Shown: one piece after another, positions 16,161 through 26,459 of the stretch
Layout of the letters: each line of letters starts with the position of its first letter
How positions within the stretch are numbered: position 1 is the stretch's first letter
NCBI RefSeq assembly: GCF_019056395.1
Contig: NZ_CP077639.1
Span: forward strand, 1,428,001 to 1,492,000
Origin: Terribacillus sp. DMT04
GTDB taxonomy: Bacteria; Bacillota; Bacilli; Bacillales; Amphibacillaceae
DNA: 64,000 nt
Direction of reading: 5' to 3'
Position numbers and translations under genes: made by a program
The notes under the pieces: generated by a model
What the model was told of the DNA's origin: nothing
Database searches by the model: none
Seen by the model: only the letters and a program-made list of their open reading frames with translations

Positions 16161-17378
16161 ATGAATTTAGCTGGCAAGACGATTTGTCTAGGGGTTTCCG
16201 GCGGAATCGCGGCTTATAAAGCATGTGCGCTGACAAGCAAATTAACACAAAAAGGTGCCGATGTTCACGTTATTATGACACAGCACGCAGCAGAATTTGT
16301 GTCGCCGCTCACATTCCAGGCATTATCCCGCAACCCTGTTTATACAGATACATTTGACGAAAAGCATCCGGAAAAGATCGCTCACATTGATTTAGCAGAC
16401 AAAGCAGATTTGTTCTTGCTTGCACCGGCTACGGCCAATTTGATCGGCAAAATTGCCGGTGGGATTGCAGATGAGATGCTCACCACAACATTACTTGCAA
16501 CAGAGGCACCAGTTTATATTGCACCAGCCATGAATGTACATATGTATGCCCATCCTGCTGTGATTCGTAATATGCAGCAGCTCGATGCATGGGGATATCG
16601 CTTTATTGAGCCAGAAGCTGGCTATTTGGCATGCGGATATGTTGGAAAAGGACGATTAGAAGAGCCGGAATCAATTATACGAATCTTAGAAGAACAAGCA
16701 GAACAAGCAGAACAAGCGCAAGACCTTGCTGGAAAGCGTGTGTTGGTGACTGCCGGTCCGACACAGGAGACGGTCGATCCCGTTCGTTTCTTTACCAATC
16801 ATTCGTCCGGTAAGATGGGCTATAGCATAGCGGAAGCTGCCGCCAAACGAGGTGCTGCCGTAACGTTAGTAAGTGGTCCGACACAGCTGACAGCGCCTGC
16901 CGGTGTGAAAAAAGTAGATGTTGTCAGTGCTGATGATATGCTGCAGGCAGTGCTGTCTGTTTATGATGAGCAGGATATTGTTATCAAATCGGCAGCGGTA
17001 GCGGATTATCGTCCCGTTCAGACTTCAGACAAGAAAATGAAAAAGCAAGCTGGTAATCTGGTTATAGAGATGGAACGGACAACAGACATTTTGTTAACAC
17101 TTGGACAGCGGAAACAGCATCAGTTCCTTGTCGGGTTTGCCGCAGAGACAGAGGATGCAATTACGTATGGTCTTGGAAAACTGGAGCGAAAGCACTTGGA
17201 CGCAATTTGTGTGAATACAGTAGGAAAAGACGGAGCTGGATTCCAATCAGATACCAATGAAGTAACGTATCTCAACAAGGAAGGTAAGCAACAGCATTTT
17301 CCTTCCAATACAAAACAGCAAATTGCTCATCAAATTCTAAACGAAATTTTGGCCGACATGGAGGCAGATGAAGTATGA
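16161..17378 (+). CDS. coaBC: Bifunctional phosphopantothenoylcysteine decarboxylase/synthetase
   Basis: CoaBC makes 4'-phosphopantetheine on the way to coenzyme A: CoaB couples phosphopantothenate to cysteine and CoaC decarboxylates the product. The protein is 405 residues. The FMN-dependent CoaC domain (about 1-175) keeps His75, Asn125 in PAMNVHM and Cys158 in YLACGYVGKG. The CoaB domain (about 189-400) opens VLVTAGPTQETVDPVRF with NHSSGKMG and AAVADYRP. The linker holds three perfect copies of a 9-nt repeat (16691-16717) coding EQA units. The last four bases overlap the priA start (ATGA). Confidence 0.95.
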   Translation: MNLAGKTICLGVSGGIAAYKACALTSKLTQKGADVHVIMTQHAAEFVSPLTFQALSRNPVYTDTFDEKHPEKIAHIDLADKADLFLLAPATANLIGKIAGGIADEMLTTTLLATEAPVYIAPAMNVHMYAHPAVIRNMQQLDAWGYRFIEPEAGYLACGYVGKGRLEEPESIIRILEEQAEQAEQAQDLAGKRVLVTAGPTQETVDPVRFFTNHSSGKMGYSIAEAAAKRGAAVTLVSGPTQLTAPAGVKKVDVVSADDMLQAVLSVYDEQDIVIKSAAVADYRPVQTSDKKMKKQAGNLVIEMERTTDILLTLGQRKQHQFLVGFAAETEDAITYGLGKLERKHLDAICVNTVGKDGAGFQSDTNEVTYLNKEGKQQHFPSNTKQQIAHQILNEILADMEADEV

Positions 17379-19777
17379 ATATCGCGAAGGTTGTCGTGGA
17401 CGTCCCGGCTAGTCAGACCGATCGTGTCTATGATTATCTGATTCCAGCAAAGCTGATGGATGTCCTGCAGCCGGGGATGCGTGTGATTGTTCCATTCGGC
17501 AACCGCCGTATTATGGGATTTGTTTTGCAAATCAGTAATAGTACCGAAGTGGACAAGCTAAAGGAAATACAGGAAACGATGGATTTACTACCAGCACTGA
17601 CTCCGGAATTGCTTGATTTAGGTGTATGGATGGGCGAGAGAACATTGAGCTTTCACATTACTGCCCTGCAAGCGATGCTGCCGCAGGCGATGAAGGCGAC
17701 ATATAAAAAAATACTGGTTAAGACTGGAGACATACCAGTCGAGCTGCAGTCGGTATTTTCAAAAGATAACACAGCTTTATTTGAACAATTTGAGCAAAGC
17801 GGGGTCTCTTTTGCAATTCTGCAGCAAGCTATCAAAGCTGGACAGGTGGAGCTGCGCTATCAAGTTAACTCCAAGGAAACGAAAAAAACAGTCCGCATGC
17901 TTGATACAAAGAAAACGGTTGATGAGCTGCAAGAGGAACTCAGCAAGGTAAATCCACGGGCGATGAAGCAAAAGGCACTATTGGAGCATTTCATTGAAGA
18001 GCCTGGGCCGGTAGCACAAAAACAGCTGTTATCAATTTACCAGACGACAGCTTCCACTCTAAAGCCGCTACTAGATGCAGATATCCTGCAGGCATATGAT
18101 AAAGAAATAATGCGCGACCCGTACGAAGATAGAAAAATAGAGCCAACAACGCCATTGGAATTGTCTGATTCGCAAGCTCAAGCACTCCAGCCGATATTAG
18201 AAAGTATTTCGACGGAAAAGCATGATGTTTTTCTTTTGCACGGCGTTACCGGAAGCGGCAAAACGGAAGTATACTTACAGGCAATTCAGCAAGTGCTGGA
18301 CAAAGGACAAGAAGCAATTGTACTTGTACCTGAGATTGCCCTCACGCCGCAGACTGTGAATCGTTTTAAAGGGCGGTTTGGTTCTGATGTTGCCGTGCTG
18401 CACAGCGCATTGTCAGCAGGTGAAAAATATGATGAGTGGCGTAAGATTCAACGTAAGACAGTGAAAGTTGCTGTGGGAGCCAGATCGGCAATATTCGCCC
18501 CATTTGAGAATTTGGGCATTATTATAATTGATGAAGAGCATGAAACGAGTTACAAGCAAGAAGATCATCCTAAATATCATGCTCGAGATATTGCCATTTT
18601 CCGCGGCAAGTATCATCACGCACCTATCGTTCTTGGAAGTGCAACACCTTCGCTTGAGTCTTATGCCAGAGCAGAAAAAGGCGTCTACCAAATGCTCGAA
18701 CTTCCTGAGCGGGTAAACGATGCAAGTATGCCGGATTATCAAATCATCGACATGCGCGATGAATTGCATGCAGGAAACAGGTCCATCTTTTCTCGCGAAC
18801 TGCTGGATCAAATGAAAGAACGAATTCGTAAAAAGGAACAAACAGTGCTGTTTTTAAACCGACGCGGTTACAGCACCTTTGTTATGTGCCGCGATTGCGG
18901 TCATACAGTTGAATGTCCGCACTGCGATATTACGCTAACATATCATCGAAGCAGTGAGCAGCTGAAGTGCCATTATTGCGGTTATGAAGAACCTGTTCCC
19001 CATTTTTGTCCATCCTGCGAAAGTGATACAATTCGCTATTTTGGTACAGGGACCCAAAAAGTCGAAGAAACGTTAACACAGCTTTTGCCGGAAGCGCGTG
19101 TCATCCGAATGGACGTGGATACGACAAGAAGGAAGGGCTCCCACGAAAAACTGCTCGGTGCATTCGGCAGAGGAGAAGCTGATATTTTGCTCGGTACCCA
19201 AATGATTGCAAAAGGCTTGGATTTTGAACGCGTAACACTAGTTGGTGTTTTAGCGGCTGATTCCATGCTGCATTTGCCTGATTTTCGTGCTGCGGAGAAA
19301 ACGTTCCAGCTGCTCACCCAGGTAAGCGGACGTGCTGGCAGGCATACGCTTCCAGGAGAAGTAATTATTCAGACATACTCACCAGAGCATTACAGTGTGG
19401 AGCTTGCAGCTTCAGGTGATTACCGGCCGTTTTTCCAGACGGAAATGCAAACGCGCAGGGTGTTTCAATATCCGCCTTATTATTACTTGGCACTGCTGAC
19501 AATCAGCCATCAAAACCAGGTGAAAGCTATGCAGACAACACAGACAATCGTCCAGCTGCTGCAGAAGCATTTATCTGACCAAGTAAGAATATTAGGGCCT
19601 ACTCCCTCTCCACTGGCGCGAATCAAAGATAGATATCGCTTCCAGTGCATGATAAAATACAAAAACGAACCGAACCTTCGTGATGTAATCCGGAGAATTC
19701 TCCATTATTACGAAGATGCACGGAAAAAAGAAGATTTGCAAATACATGTTGATTTACAGCCGTATTCGCTCATGTAA
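17375..19777 (+). CDS. priA: Primosomal helicase PriA
   Basis: PriA recognises abandoned replication forks and reloads the replicative helicase; it is a 3'-5' helicase. The protein is 800 residues. An N-terminal DNA-binding domain is followed by the Walker A motif GVTGSGKTE (about 290-298), the DEEH box in IIIIDEEHETSYKQ, a zinc-binding insert with paired cysteines (CRDCGHTVECPHC and CHYCGYEEPVPHFCPSC) and the C-terminal helicase core with LTQVSGRAGRH. It overlaps coaBC by four bases. In B. subtilis def lies between priA and fmt; here fmt starts 18 nt after the priA stop, so def is absent. Confidence 0.96.
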   Translation: MNIAKVVVDVPASQTDRVYDYLIPAKLMDVLQPGMRVIVPFGNRRIMGFVLQISNSTEVDKLKEIQETMDLLPALTPELLDLGVWMGERTLSFHITALQAMLPQAMKATYKKILVKTGDIPVELQSVFSKDNTALFEQFEQSGVSFAILQQAIKAGQVELRYQVNSKETKKTVRMLDTKKTVDELQEELSKVNPRAMKQKALLEHFIEEPGPVAQKQLLSIYQTTASTLKPLLDADILQAYDKEIMRDPYEDRKIEPTTPLELSDSQAQALQPILESISTEKHDVFLLHGVTGSGKTEVYLQAIQQVLDKGQEAIVLVPEIALTPQTVNRFKGRFGSDVAVLHSALSAGEKYDEWRKIQRKTVKVAVGARSAIFAPFENLGIIIIDEEHETSYKQEDHPKYHARDIAIFRGKYHHAPIVLGSATPSLESYARAEKGVYQMLELPERVNDASMPDYQIIDMRDELHAGNRSIFSRELLDQMKERIRKKEQTVLFLNRRGYSTFVMCRDCGHTVECPHCDITLTYHRSSEQLKCHYCGYEEPVPHFCPSCESDTIRYFGTGTQKVEETLTQLLPEARVIRMDVDTTRRKGSHEKLLGAFGRGEADILLGTQMIAKGLDFERVTLVGVLAADSMLHLPDFRAAEKTFQLLTQVSGRAGRHTLPGEVIIQTYSPEHYSVELAASGDYRPFFQTEMQTRRVFQYPPYYYLALLTISHQNQVKAMQTTQTIVQLLQKHLSDQVRILGPTPSPLARIKDRYRFQCMIKYKNEPNLRDVIRRILHYYEDARKKEDLQIHVDLQPYSLM

Positions 19778-19795
19778 GAAAGGAGCTATTTTTAA

Positions 19796-20746
19796 ATGAA
19801 ACGCATAGTATTCATGGGTACACCAGATTTCGCTGTACCATCACTAAAACAACTGACAGAGGAGGATTGCGAGGTAGTCTTGGTTGTCACACAGCCAGAC
19901 CGTCCGAAAGGCCGCAAAAGAGTACTAACAAGTTCCCCTGTTAAAGAGGAAGCATTAAAGCACGGTATTCCAGTTTACCAGCCGGAAAAAATTAAAGAAA
20001 GCTATGAAGAAATTTTCTCCTACAAGCCGGATTTAATAGTGACAGCTGCGTTTGGACAGATTTTGCCAAAAGAGCTGCTTGATTATCCGAAATATGGCTG
20101 TATCAATGTGCACGCATCACTATTGCCAGAACTGCGCGGCGGAGCGCCGATTCACTATGCTATTCAGCAAGGAAAAGCAGAGACTGGCGTGACAATTATG
20201 TATATGGTAGAGAAATTGGATGCAGGGGACATGCTGCTTCAACGATCTGTTCCAATTACAATGGAAGATCACGTCGGCACGATGCATGACAAATTAGCTG
20301 TATTAGGAGCAGAGATGGTGCATGCTATTCTGCCCGACATCTTCGCCAATTCAGTAAAACCGATTCAGCAGGACGAAACTCAAGTTACCTTTGCGCCAAC
20401 AATCAAGCGAGAGCAGGAAGTAATTGATTGGAATCGTTCGAACTGGGAGGTTTTCAATCATATTCGCGGTATGCACCCTTGGCCGGTAGCATTTACGACG
20501 TACCAAGACAAGCCTTTTAAAATTTGGTGGAGTGAATTGCTTGAGCAGAAGTACGAAGGGGAACCTGGGCAAATCGCAGCTTGTGAACAAGATGGTATTG
20601 TTGTCATCTGTGCGGAGAACACGGCTGTTAAATTAACACAAGTACAGCCAGCAGGAAAGAAACAAATGACAGCAGCAGATTTCCTGCGCGGTGTAGGTAA
20701 AGAAATGCAAGCTGGAGAAAGGTTGGGCCAGAATGAAGAAGTATGA
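19796..20746 (+). CDS. fmt: Methionyl-tRNA formyltransferase
   Basis: Fmt adds a formyl group from 10-formyl-tetrahydrofolate to initiator Met-tRNA. The protein is 316 residues, with the formyltransferase domain at 1-205 and the OB-like C-terminal domain after it. The N terminus [14 protein letters not shown] and the catalytic segment [17 protein letters not shown] (Asn, His about 105-107) are intact. GAAAGGAG lies before the ATG. It overlaps rsmB by 14 nt. Its usual partner gene def, which removes the formyl group, is missing from this operon and must lie elsewhere. Confidence 0.96.
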   Translation: MKRIVFMGTPDFAVPSLKQLTEEDCEVVLVVTQPDRPKGRKRVLTSSPVKEEALKHGIPVYQPEKIKESYEEIFSYKPDLIVTAAFGQILPKELLDYPKYGCINVHASLLPELRGGAPIHYAIQQGKAETGVTIMYMVEKLDAGDMLLQRSVPITMEDHVGTMHDKLAVLGAEMVHAILPDIFANSVKPIQQDETQVTFAPTIKREQEVIDWNRSNWEVFNHIRGMHPWPVAFTTYQDKPFKIWWSELLEQKYEGEPGQIAACEQDGIVVICAENTAVKLTQVQPAGKKQMTAADFLRGVGKEMQAGERLGQNEEV

Positions 20747-22076
20747 ATTACGTGATACGGCAGTCACCCTGCTTTCTCGCATCGGAGATCAAGGAGGGTA
20801 CAGCCACCTGCTGCTTGATAAGACAATTCAAACGAAAGGTTTTGACAGCCGGGATACAGCGCTGTTAACCGAAATCGTATATGGAACTTTGTCTTATAAA
20901 TTGACGCTGGAATACTTTCTGCGCCAATTTGTTAACAAGAAATTAGAAAACTGGGCGCGCTGGCTGCTTTTGTCTGCCTTTTATCAGATGTATATATTAG
21001 ATCGTGTGCCTGACCATGCGGTTATCCATGAATCGGTAGAAATCGCTAAACAGCGCGGGCATAAAGGCATTGCCTCGCTTGTTAATGCTGTTCTGCGCAA
21101 TGTGCAGCGAAAAGGATTCCCGAATCTAGATACGATACAAGATTCTGCTGAGCGGATTTCTTTGGAGACAAGCCATCCGAAATGGCTTGTGGAACGTTGG
21201 ATTTCTCAGTATGGCGAGAAAACAGCGCGGGAAATGTGTGCAGTCAATCAAGTAGAAAAGCCAATAAGCGTCCGTGTGCAGCCGATGCTGACAACACGTG
21301 AGGCTGCCATGGAGGAGTTAACGTCACAAGGCTTTACAGTGCGTGCGTCGGCTATTAATCCACAAGGAATTATAATCGAAAAAGGAAATATCCTGAAAAG
21401 CGATCTGTTTTTGTCTAACCAAGTAACGATACAAGATCAAACAAGTATGCTCGCTGGTCAAATGGTTGATGCTGCACCTGGGATGATGGTGTTGGATGCT
21501 TGCAGCGCACCTGGCGGTAAAACGACGCATATTGCTGAAACGATGGAAAACGAAGGAAAGCTTCTTGCTTATGATCTGCATGCGAAGAAAGCGAAGCAGG
21601 TGAGTCAGAAAGCCGAAAAACTGAAGCTTACCATCATTGAAGCAAATCAAGCTGATGCTCGTCATTTGCAAGAGACACATGCACCAGAGACCTTTGACCG
21701 TATCTTGCTTGATGCTCCTTGTTCTGGTCTTGGTGTGTTACGCGGAAAACCGGATATCAAATATCACAAATCAGAGCAAGATGTCTTGTCACTTGCTTCT
21801 ATCCAGGCTGAACTGCTGCATGACGTGGCGCCGCTTTTAAAAGTTGGAGGAAAACTTGTTTATAGTACGTGTACAGTTGACAAAGCTGAAAACGAGCAAG
21901 TGGTACAAACCTTCCTTGCCGAGCATCCAAACTATGAGGTTGATTCGGCCTTTCAGCAAGAATTGCCGGCAGTGGTACAAGATGCGCCTGGTCTAAGTTC
22001 AAATGGCTTACAAATATTCCCGCAAGATTTTGATACAGATGGCTTTTTCCTTGTACGTCTTGTTAGAAAAGCGTGA
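20733..22076 (+). CDS. rsmB: 16S rRNA m5C967 methyltransferase RsmB
   Basis: RsmB methylates a cytosine of 16S rRNA using S-adenosylmethionine. The product is 447 residues: an N-terminal NusB-like RNA-binding domain (about 1-130) and a C-terminal Rossmann methyltransferase domain. The SAM motif is [11 protein letters not shown], and the two catalytic cysteines are in DAPCSGLGV and YSTCTV. It starts within the end of fmt. In B. subtilis rlmN follows; here the next gene is stp, 60 nt on. Confidence 0.95.
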   Translation: MKKYELRDTAVTLLSRIGDQGGYSHLLLDKTIQTKGFDSRDTALLTEIVYGTLSYKLTLEYFLRQFVNKKLENWARWLLLSAFYQMYILDRVPDHAVIHESVEIAKQRGHKGIASLVNAVLRNVQRKGFPNLDTIQDSAERISLETSHPKWLVERWISQYGEKTAREMCAVNQVEKPISVRVQPMLTTREAAMEELTSQGFTVRASAINPQGIIIEKGNILKSDLFLSNQVTIQDQTSMLAGQMVDAAPGMMVLDACSAPGGKTTHIAETMENEGKLLAYDLHAKKAKQVSQKAEKLKLTIIEANQADARHLQETHAPETFDRILLDAPCSGLGVLRGKPDIKYHKSEQDVLSLASIQAELLHDVAPLLKVGGKLVYSTCTVDKAENEQVVQTFLAEHPNYEVDSAFQQELPAVVQDAPGLSSNGLQIFPQDFDTDGFFLVRLVRKA

Positions 22077-22136
22077 AAAATGTGGTAGGATAAATTTGGA
22101 GCAGCAAACAGACTGCATATAGATGAGGTGAGTAGC

Positions 22137-22892
22137 GTGAGAGGTTATTTCATTACCGACCGAGGTCAAATCAGAAGTCATAACGAAGATGCGGGCGGCG
22201 TATTCTCGAATGCCCATGCGCAGCATTTAGCTGTCATTGCCGATGGTATGGGCGGGCATAAAGCAGGCGATGTTGCCAGTGAGCTGGCTATATCACATTT
22301 ACGACAGTGGTTTACGGGCGCAAGTGCGTTTGAATCTCCAAAGGAAGCAGAAGAAGCGATTCAGCAAGCCATCAAAGAAATTAATTTACATGTCTATGAA
22401 GAATCCCGTCAAAACGAAGAGTTGAGTGGGATGGGTACAACAATTGTTGCCGCCCTGTGCACAGATCATTTCGTTACGATTGCACATATTGGAGATAGTC
22501 GCTGCTATTTGCTGAATGAAGAAGGATTCAAGCAAGTGACGGAGGATCACTCTCTTGTTAATGAGCTCGTCCGATCTGGACAAATTACCGAACAAGACGC
22601 AGAAAACCATCCGCGGAAAAATGTCCTGCTTCGTGCACTTGGTACGGATCAGAATGTAGAGATGGATGTGCTTTCCATTACGTGGGATGCAGGTGATCGT
22701 CTGCTGCTATGCTCGGATGGTTTATCAAATAAACTGGACAAACAGGAGTTATTGCAATACCTCACATCGGAAGAAGATATGGAGAAAATCGCTTCTCAGC
22801 TTGTGTCTGTCGCTAATGATCGCGGCGGGGAGGATAATATCTCCTTAATAATTGCCGACTTGGCGGATGCACCAGTCCGAGAGGGGGCATAG
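22137..22892 (+). CDS. prpC: PP2C-type Ser/Thr phosphatase Stp (PrpC)
   Basis: Stp/PrpC removes phosphate from substrates of the kinase PrkC encoded next to it. It is a Mn2+-dependent PP2C enzyme of 251 residues with the metal-binding motifs HNEDAG, VIADGMGGHKAGDVAS, IGDSRCYL, LLCSDGLSN and GGEDNIS in order. I use GTG 22137 because GAGGTG at 22125-22130 is six bases upstream; GTG 22128 would overlap that site. The stop is one base before the prkC ATG, so both are made together. Confidence 0.94.
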   Translation: MRGYFITDRGQIRSHNEDAGGVFSNAHAQHLAVIADGMGGHKAGDVASELAISHLRQWFTGASAFESPKEAEEAIQQAIKEINLHVYEESRQNEELSGMGTTIVAALCTDHFVTIAHIGDSRCYLLNEEGFKQVTEDHSLVNELVRSGQITEQDAENHPRKNVLLRALGTDQNVEMDVLSITWDAGDRLLLCSDGLSNKLDKQELLQYLTSEEDMEKIASQLVSVANDRGGEDNISLIIADLADAPVREGA

Positions 22893-22893
22893 C

Positions 22894-24915
22894 ATGCTGG
22901 AAGGACGTACGCTGAATGAGCGGTATGAGATTGACCGCCTGATCGGCGGTGGCGGTATGGCGAATGTCTACCTGGGCCAGGATATTATTTTGGACCGCGA
23001 AGTAGCCATAAAAGTCTTAAAGCTGGAATACGCAAATGATGATGAGTTTATTGCCAGGTTTCATCGGGAAGCACACGCAGCAACGAGCCTGTCTCATCAA
23101 AACATCGTTACCATATATGATGTTGGTGACGAGGATGGCATTTACTATATGGTCATGGAGTACGTCAGCGGTATGACGCTGAAGCAATACATACAGGCGC
23201 ATGGGCCTGTTGTGGTACCTGATACGGTTGATATTATGAAACAGGTTACCTCTGCTATCTCACACGCCCATGCTAACGGGATCGTCCATCGGGACATAAA
23301 GCCTCAAAATATCTTGATTGACAATTACGGAAAAGTGAAAGTAACTGATTTCGGCATTGCGACCGCGCTAAGTGCAACTTCTTTAACACAAACAAATGCA
23401 ATGCTAGGGTCTGTGCATTATTTGTCGCCGGAACAAGCTAGAGGCGGCATAGCCACGAAGAAATCAGATATTTATTCACTTGGGATTGTGATGTTTGAAC
23501 TGCTGACTGGTCGTTTGCCTTTTTCAGGTGAATCTGCAGTGAGTATTGCCTTGAAGCATCTGCAAAATGACACGCCATCTGTCAGACGCTGGGCTGGAGA
23601 TATTCCGCAAAGCGTCGAGAACATTGTACTGAAGTCAACAACAAAAGATCCATTTTATCGCTATATGAGCACGTATGATATGGAGTCGGATTTGGAGACT
23701 TGCTTAGAGCCGAGCCGGGCTGACGAAATTCGTTTTGAGCCGCCAAAAGAAGACGGTGATACAACAAAAGCAATTCCGATTATTACCGAAAGTGATTTGA
23801 ACAAAGCATCCTTAGCAGATACGATTGTTCATAACGGAAATACCAATCCGCCGAAGCAAACAGAAGAACAAAAGCCGAAGAAGAAAAAGAAACGCCGGAA
23901 AGTTTTTCTTTGGGTGATTGTGATCTTGTTAGCACTAGCTGCAGTAGGAGTTGGCGTGGTCTACGCGATGACGCCAAAGGAAGTTACCATGGTTGATGTA
24001 ACAGACCAGCCTTACGCAGATGCTGTAGACAGGCTATCAGATTTGGATTTGCGTGTGAAGCGAGAAGTAACAGCATCAGATACAATTGATGAAGGGAATG
24101 TGGTGAAGACTGATCCTACTGCGGGAAACAAGATTAAAGAGGGATCAAAGGTCACCGTTTACACAAGTATCGGGAAGGAAAAAGAAGATTTCCCAGATTA
24201 CGAGGGAAAGTCATTTTCTCAAGTGGAAAAATTGTTAGAAGATAAAGGTTACAAAAATGTCCGCTCCTATGAGGAATTCTCAGATGAACCAGAAGGAACC
24301 ATCATCTCGCAGATTCAGCCGCAAGCCGGTACAGGGGTAGTGCCAGAGGACACAACCGTCATTTTTGAAGTGAGCAAAGGGCCGGAAGCTGTCACGCTGA
24401 CAGATCTTTCGGGTATGACAGAAGATGAGGCACAATCCTATCTGAACAAGAACAATTTGAATGGCAGCTTTATTGAGCAGCCTTCTGATGAAGTCGAAGA
24501 GGGAATTGTCATCCGCCATGATCCGGAAGAGGGAGAATCTGTCGAAGAAAATGGCAGTGTAGATGTATATATTTCCACTGGACCGGAAAACCTTCCGCCA
24601 GCTACGCATACTGTGACATTTACTGTTCCATACGAGCCGCCCGAACCAGAAGAAGGAGAAGGAACGCAAACGGATGAAGCAGGTGAACCAACTGATCAAG
24701 CACAGGACCCGGTTCCGCAGAAACTGCAGATTTATGTCGGGGATGCTGATCACGATATAACGGAGCTTTATGACGAGCGCTCCATCACGGCAGACGAAGA
24801 GGTAACACTTCGCTTAAGTATTCCGGCAGGCGGAGAAGCGGAGTACCGCGTAATGCGTGATGATGAAGTATATTTAGAAGAAACGGTACCGTATGAAGAC
24901 AGGGAAGGTGAATAG
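22894..24915 (+). CDS. prkC: PASTA-domain Ser/Thr kinase PrkC
   Basis: Membrane kinase that senses muropeptides and peptidoglycan and phosphorylates wall, translation and germination proteins. The 673 residues hold a kinase domain (1-270: Lys40 in VAIKVLK, HRDIKPQN with Asp134, DFG at 152-154, threonines of the activation loop at about 162-167), a basic stretch, one membrane helix (about 337-359), three PASTA domains (about 362-426, 428-496, 497-566) and an outer C-terminal domain. I place the start at ATG 22894 with GAGGGGG upstream; the longer frame from 22852 would overlap stp heavily. rsgA follows with no gap. Confidence 0.95.
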   Translation: MLEGRTLNERYEIDRLIGGGGMANVYLGQDIILDREVAIKVLKLEYANDDEFIARFHREAHAATSLSHQNIVTIYDVGDEDGIYYMVMEYVSGMTLKQYIQAHGPVVVPDTVDIMKQVTSAISHAHANGIVHRDIKPQNILIDNYGKVKVTDFGIATALSATSLTQTNAMLGSVHYLSPEQARGGIATKKSDIYSLGIVMFELLTGRLPFSGESAVSIALKHLQNDTPSVRRWAGDIPQSVENIVLKSTTKDPFYRYMSTYDMESDLETCLEPSRADEIRFEPPKEDGDTTKAIPIITESDLNKASLADTIVHNGNTNPPKQTEEQKPKKKKKRRKVFLWVIVILLALAAVGVGVVYAMTPKEVTMVDVTDQPYADAVDRLSDLDLRVKREVTASDTIDEGNVVKTDPTAGNKIKEGSKVTVYTSIGKEKEDFPDYEGKSFSQVEKLLEDKGYKNVRSYEEFSDEPEGTIISQIQPQAGTGVVPEDTTVIFEVSKGPEAVTLTDLSGMTEDEAQSYLNKNNLNGSFIEQPSDEVEEGIVIRHDPEEGESVEENGSVDVYISTGPENLPPATHTVTFTVPYEPPEPEEGEGTQTDEAGEPTDQAQDPVPQKLQIYVGDADHDITELYDERSITADEEVTLRLSIPAGGEAEYRVMRDDEVYLEETVPYEDREGE

Positions 24916-25800
24916 ATGCCAGCAGGAAAGATTATGAAAGCACTGAGCGGTTTTTATTATGTGCTTACAGCAGACGGAGAAACCTACCAATGCCGCGGCA
25001 GAGGCGTTTTCCGTAAACAGAAAATCACACCTTTAGTTGGAGATGAAGTAGAATTCGAAGCAGAAACGAAACTGGAAGGCTATGTGCATGATGTCCGACC
25101 GCGCAAGAATGAACTTGTCAGGCCTCCAATTGCCAATATTGATCAAGCAATTATCGTGACTTCTGCTGCACAGCCTGATTTCAGTACCGTATTGCTGGAC
25201 CGTTTTCTTGTATTGGTGGAATCCAAGCACATTGACCCGGTTATCTTTATTACAAAGATTGACATGCTGTCAGAAGACGAGCTTGCGAAGATAGAGGCTT
25301 ACAAGCAGGATTATGAAAAGATCGGCTATCCTGTGGAAATGTTATCTTCAAAAGAAGAGACGAATCTGGAGCAAGTAAAACATCATATGAAAGACAAAAT
25401 ATCAGTCATTGCCGGACAATCTGGTGTCGGAAAATCGTCCATGCTGAATGCAATTGATCCGCGCTTGGAATTGGAAACCAAAGAGATTTCCGAAAGTCTG
25501 GGCCGCGGTCGTCATACGACGAGGCATGTGGAGCTTATCCCAATCGGCGGCGGACTAGTCGCTGACACACCTGGATTTAGTTCACTTGAATTTACCGAGA
25601 TTGAATCTGAAGAGCTTCCTTCTTGTTTTCCGGAATTCAGAGAACGAGAAGAAGGCTGTAAGTTTCGTGGCTGTATGCATCACCGAGAACCGAAATGTGC
25701 AGTGAAGCAAGCGGTAGAAGATGGGGAGATACCAGAATACCGCTATACGCATTATTTACAATTCTTAGAAGAAATCAAGTCAAGAAAGCCGAGGTATTAA
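24916..25800 (+). CDS. rsgA: Ribosome small-subunit GTPase RsgA
   Basis: RsgA is a circularly permuted GTPase that acts late in 30S assembly. The 294 residues show an N-terminal OB fold, then the GTPase motifs in permuted order: ITKID (G4), GQSGVGKSS (G1, about 167-175), the G2-region HTTRHVEL and DTPGFSS (G3). The C-terminal zinc module reads [16 protein letters not shown]. The ATG follows the prkC stop directly, a tight coupling also seen in B. subtilis, where PrkC phosphorylates RsgA. Nothing is missing. Confidence 0.95.
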   Translation: MPAGKIMKALSGFYYVLTADGETYQCRGRGVFRKQKITPLVGDEVEFEAETKLEGYVHDVRPRKNELVRPPIANIDQAIIVTSAAQPDFSTVLLDRFLVLVESKHIDPVIFITKIDMLSEDELAKIEAYKQDYEKIGYPVEMLSSKEETNLEQVKHHMKDKISVIAGQSGVGKSSMLNAIDPRLELETKEISESLGRGRHTTRHVELIPIGGGLVADTPGFSSLEFTEIESEELPSCFPEFREREEGCKFRGCMHHREPKCAVKQAVEDGEIPEYRYTHYLQFLEEIKSRKPRY

Positions 25801-25802
25801 CG

Positions 25803-26456
25803 ATGACAAAAATCGCACCATCAATTCTTTCAGCTGATTTTGCAAGTTTAGGAAATGAAATTAAAGATGTGGAACAAGGCGGAGCAGATTATATCCATGT
25901 CGATGTGATGGATGGTCATTTTGTACCGAACATTACGATTGGGCCGCTGATTGTTGAAGCGATACGGCCGGTAACAAAGCTGCCTCTTGATGTTCACCTG
26001 ATGATTGAAAATCCAGACAGCTATATTGAAACATTCGCTAAAGCAGGCGCGGATATTATTACTGTACATCAAGAAGCTTGTATTCACCTTCACCGCACGA
26101 TTATGTTAATCAAAGAACAAGGCGTGAAAGCAGGTGTGGTCTTAAACCCTGCAACACCTGTCAGTTTGATTGAAGAAATACTTCCAGAATTAGATATGGT
26201 TCTGTTGATGACAGTTAATCCAGGCTTTGGAGGGCAGAAGTTCATTTCGTCTGTATTGAAGAAAGTGGAGGAGCTTTCCCGTCTTCGCGCAGCTTTGGAA
26301 CTTGATTTTGAAATTGAGATTGACGGCGGTGTGAACGCAGAAACAGCAAAATTATGTACAGATGCAGGAGCGGATGTTTTAGTTGCTGGCAGTGCTGTTT
26401 ATGGCAAGGAAGACAGAGCAGCAGCGATTGCAGCAATTCGGGAAGCGGCTGAGTAA
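25803..26456 (+). CDS. rpe: Ribulose-phosphate 3-epimerase
   Basis: Rpe interconverts ribulose 5-phosphate and xylulose 5-phosphate in the pentose phosphate pathway. The TIM-barrel protein has 217 residues with the family motifs [54 protein letters not shown] and [10 protein letters not shown] 25803 lies two bases after the rsgA stop, with GAGGT upstream; the open frame reaches back to 25695 inside rsgA but no other start is needed. thiN follows three bases later. Confidence 0.95.
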   Translation: MTKIAPSILSADFASLGNEIKDVEQGGADYIHVDVMDGHFVPNITIGPLIVEAIRPVTKLPLDVHLMIENPDSYIETFAKAGADIITVHQEACIHLHRTIMLIKEQGVKAGVVLNPATPVSLIEEILPELDMVLLMTVNPGFGGQKFISSVLKKVEELSRLRAALELDFEIEIDGGVNAETAKLCTDAGADVLVAGSAVYGKEDRAAAIAAIREAAE

Positions 26457-26459
26457 AAC

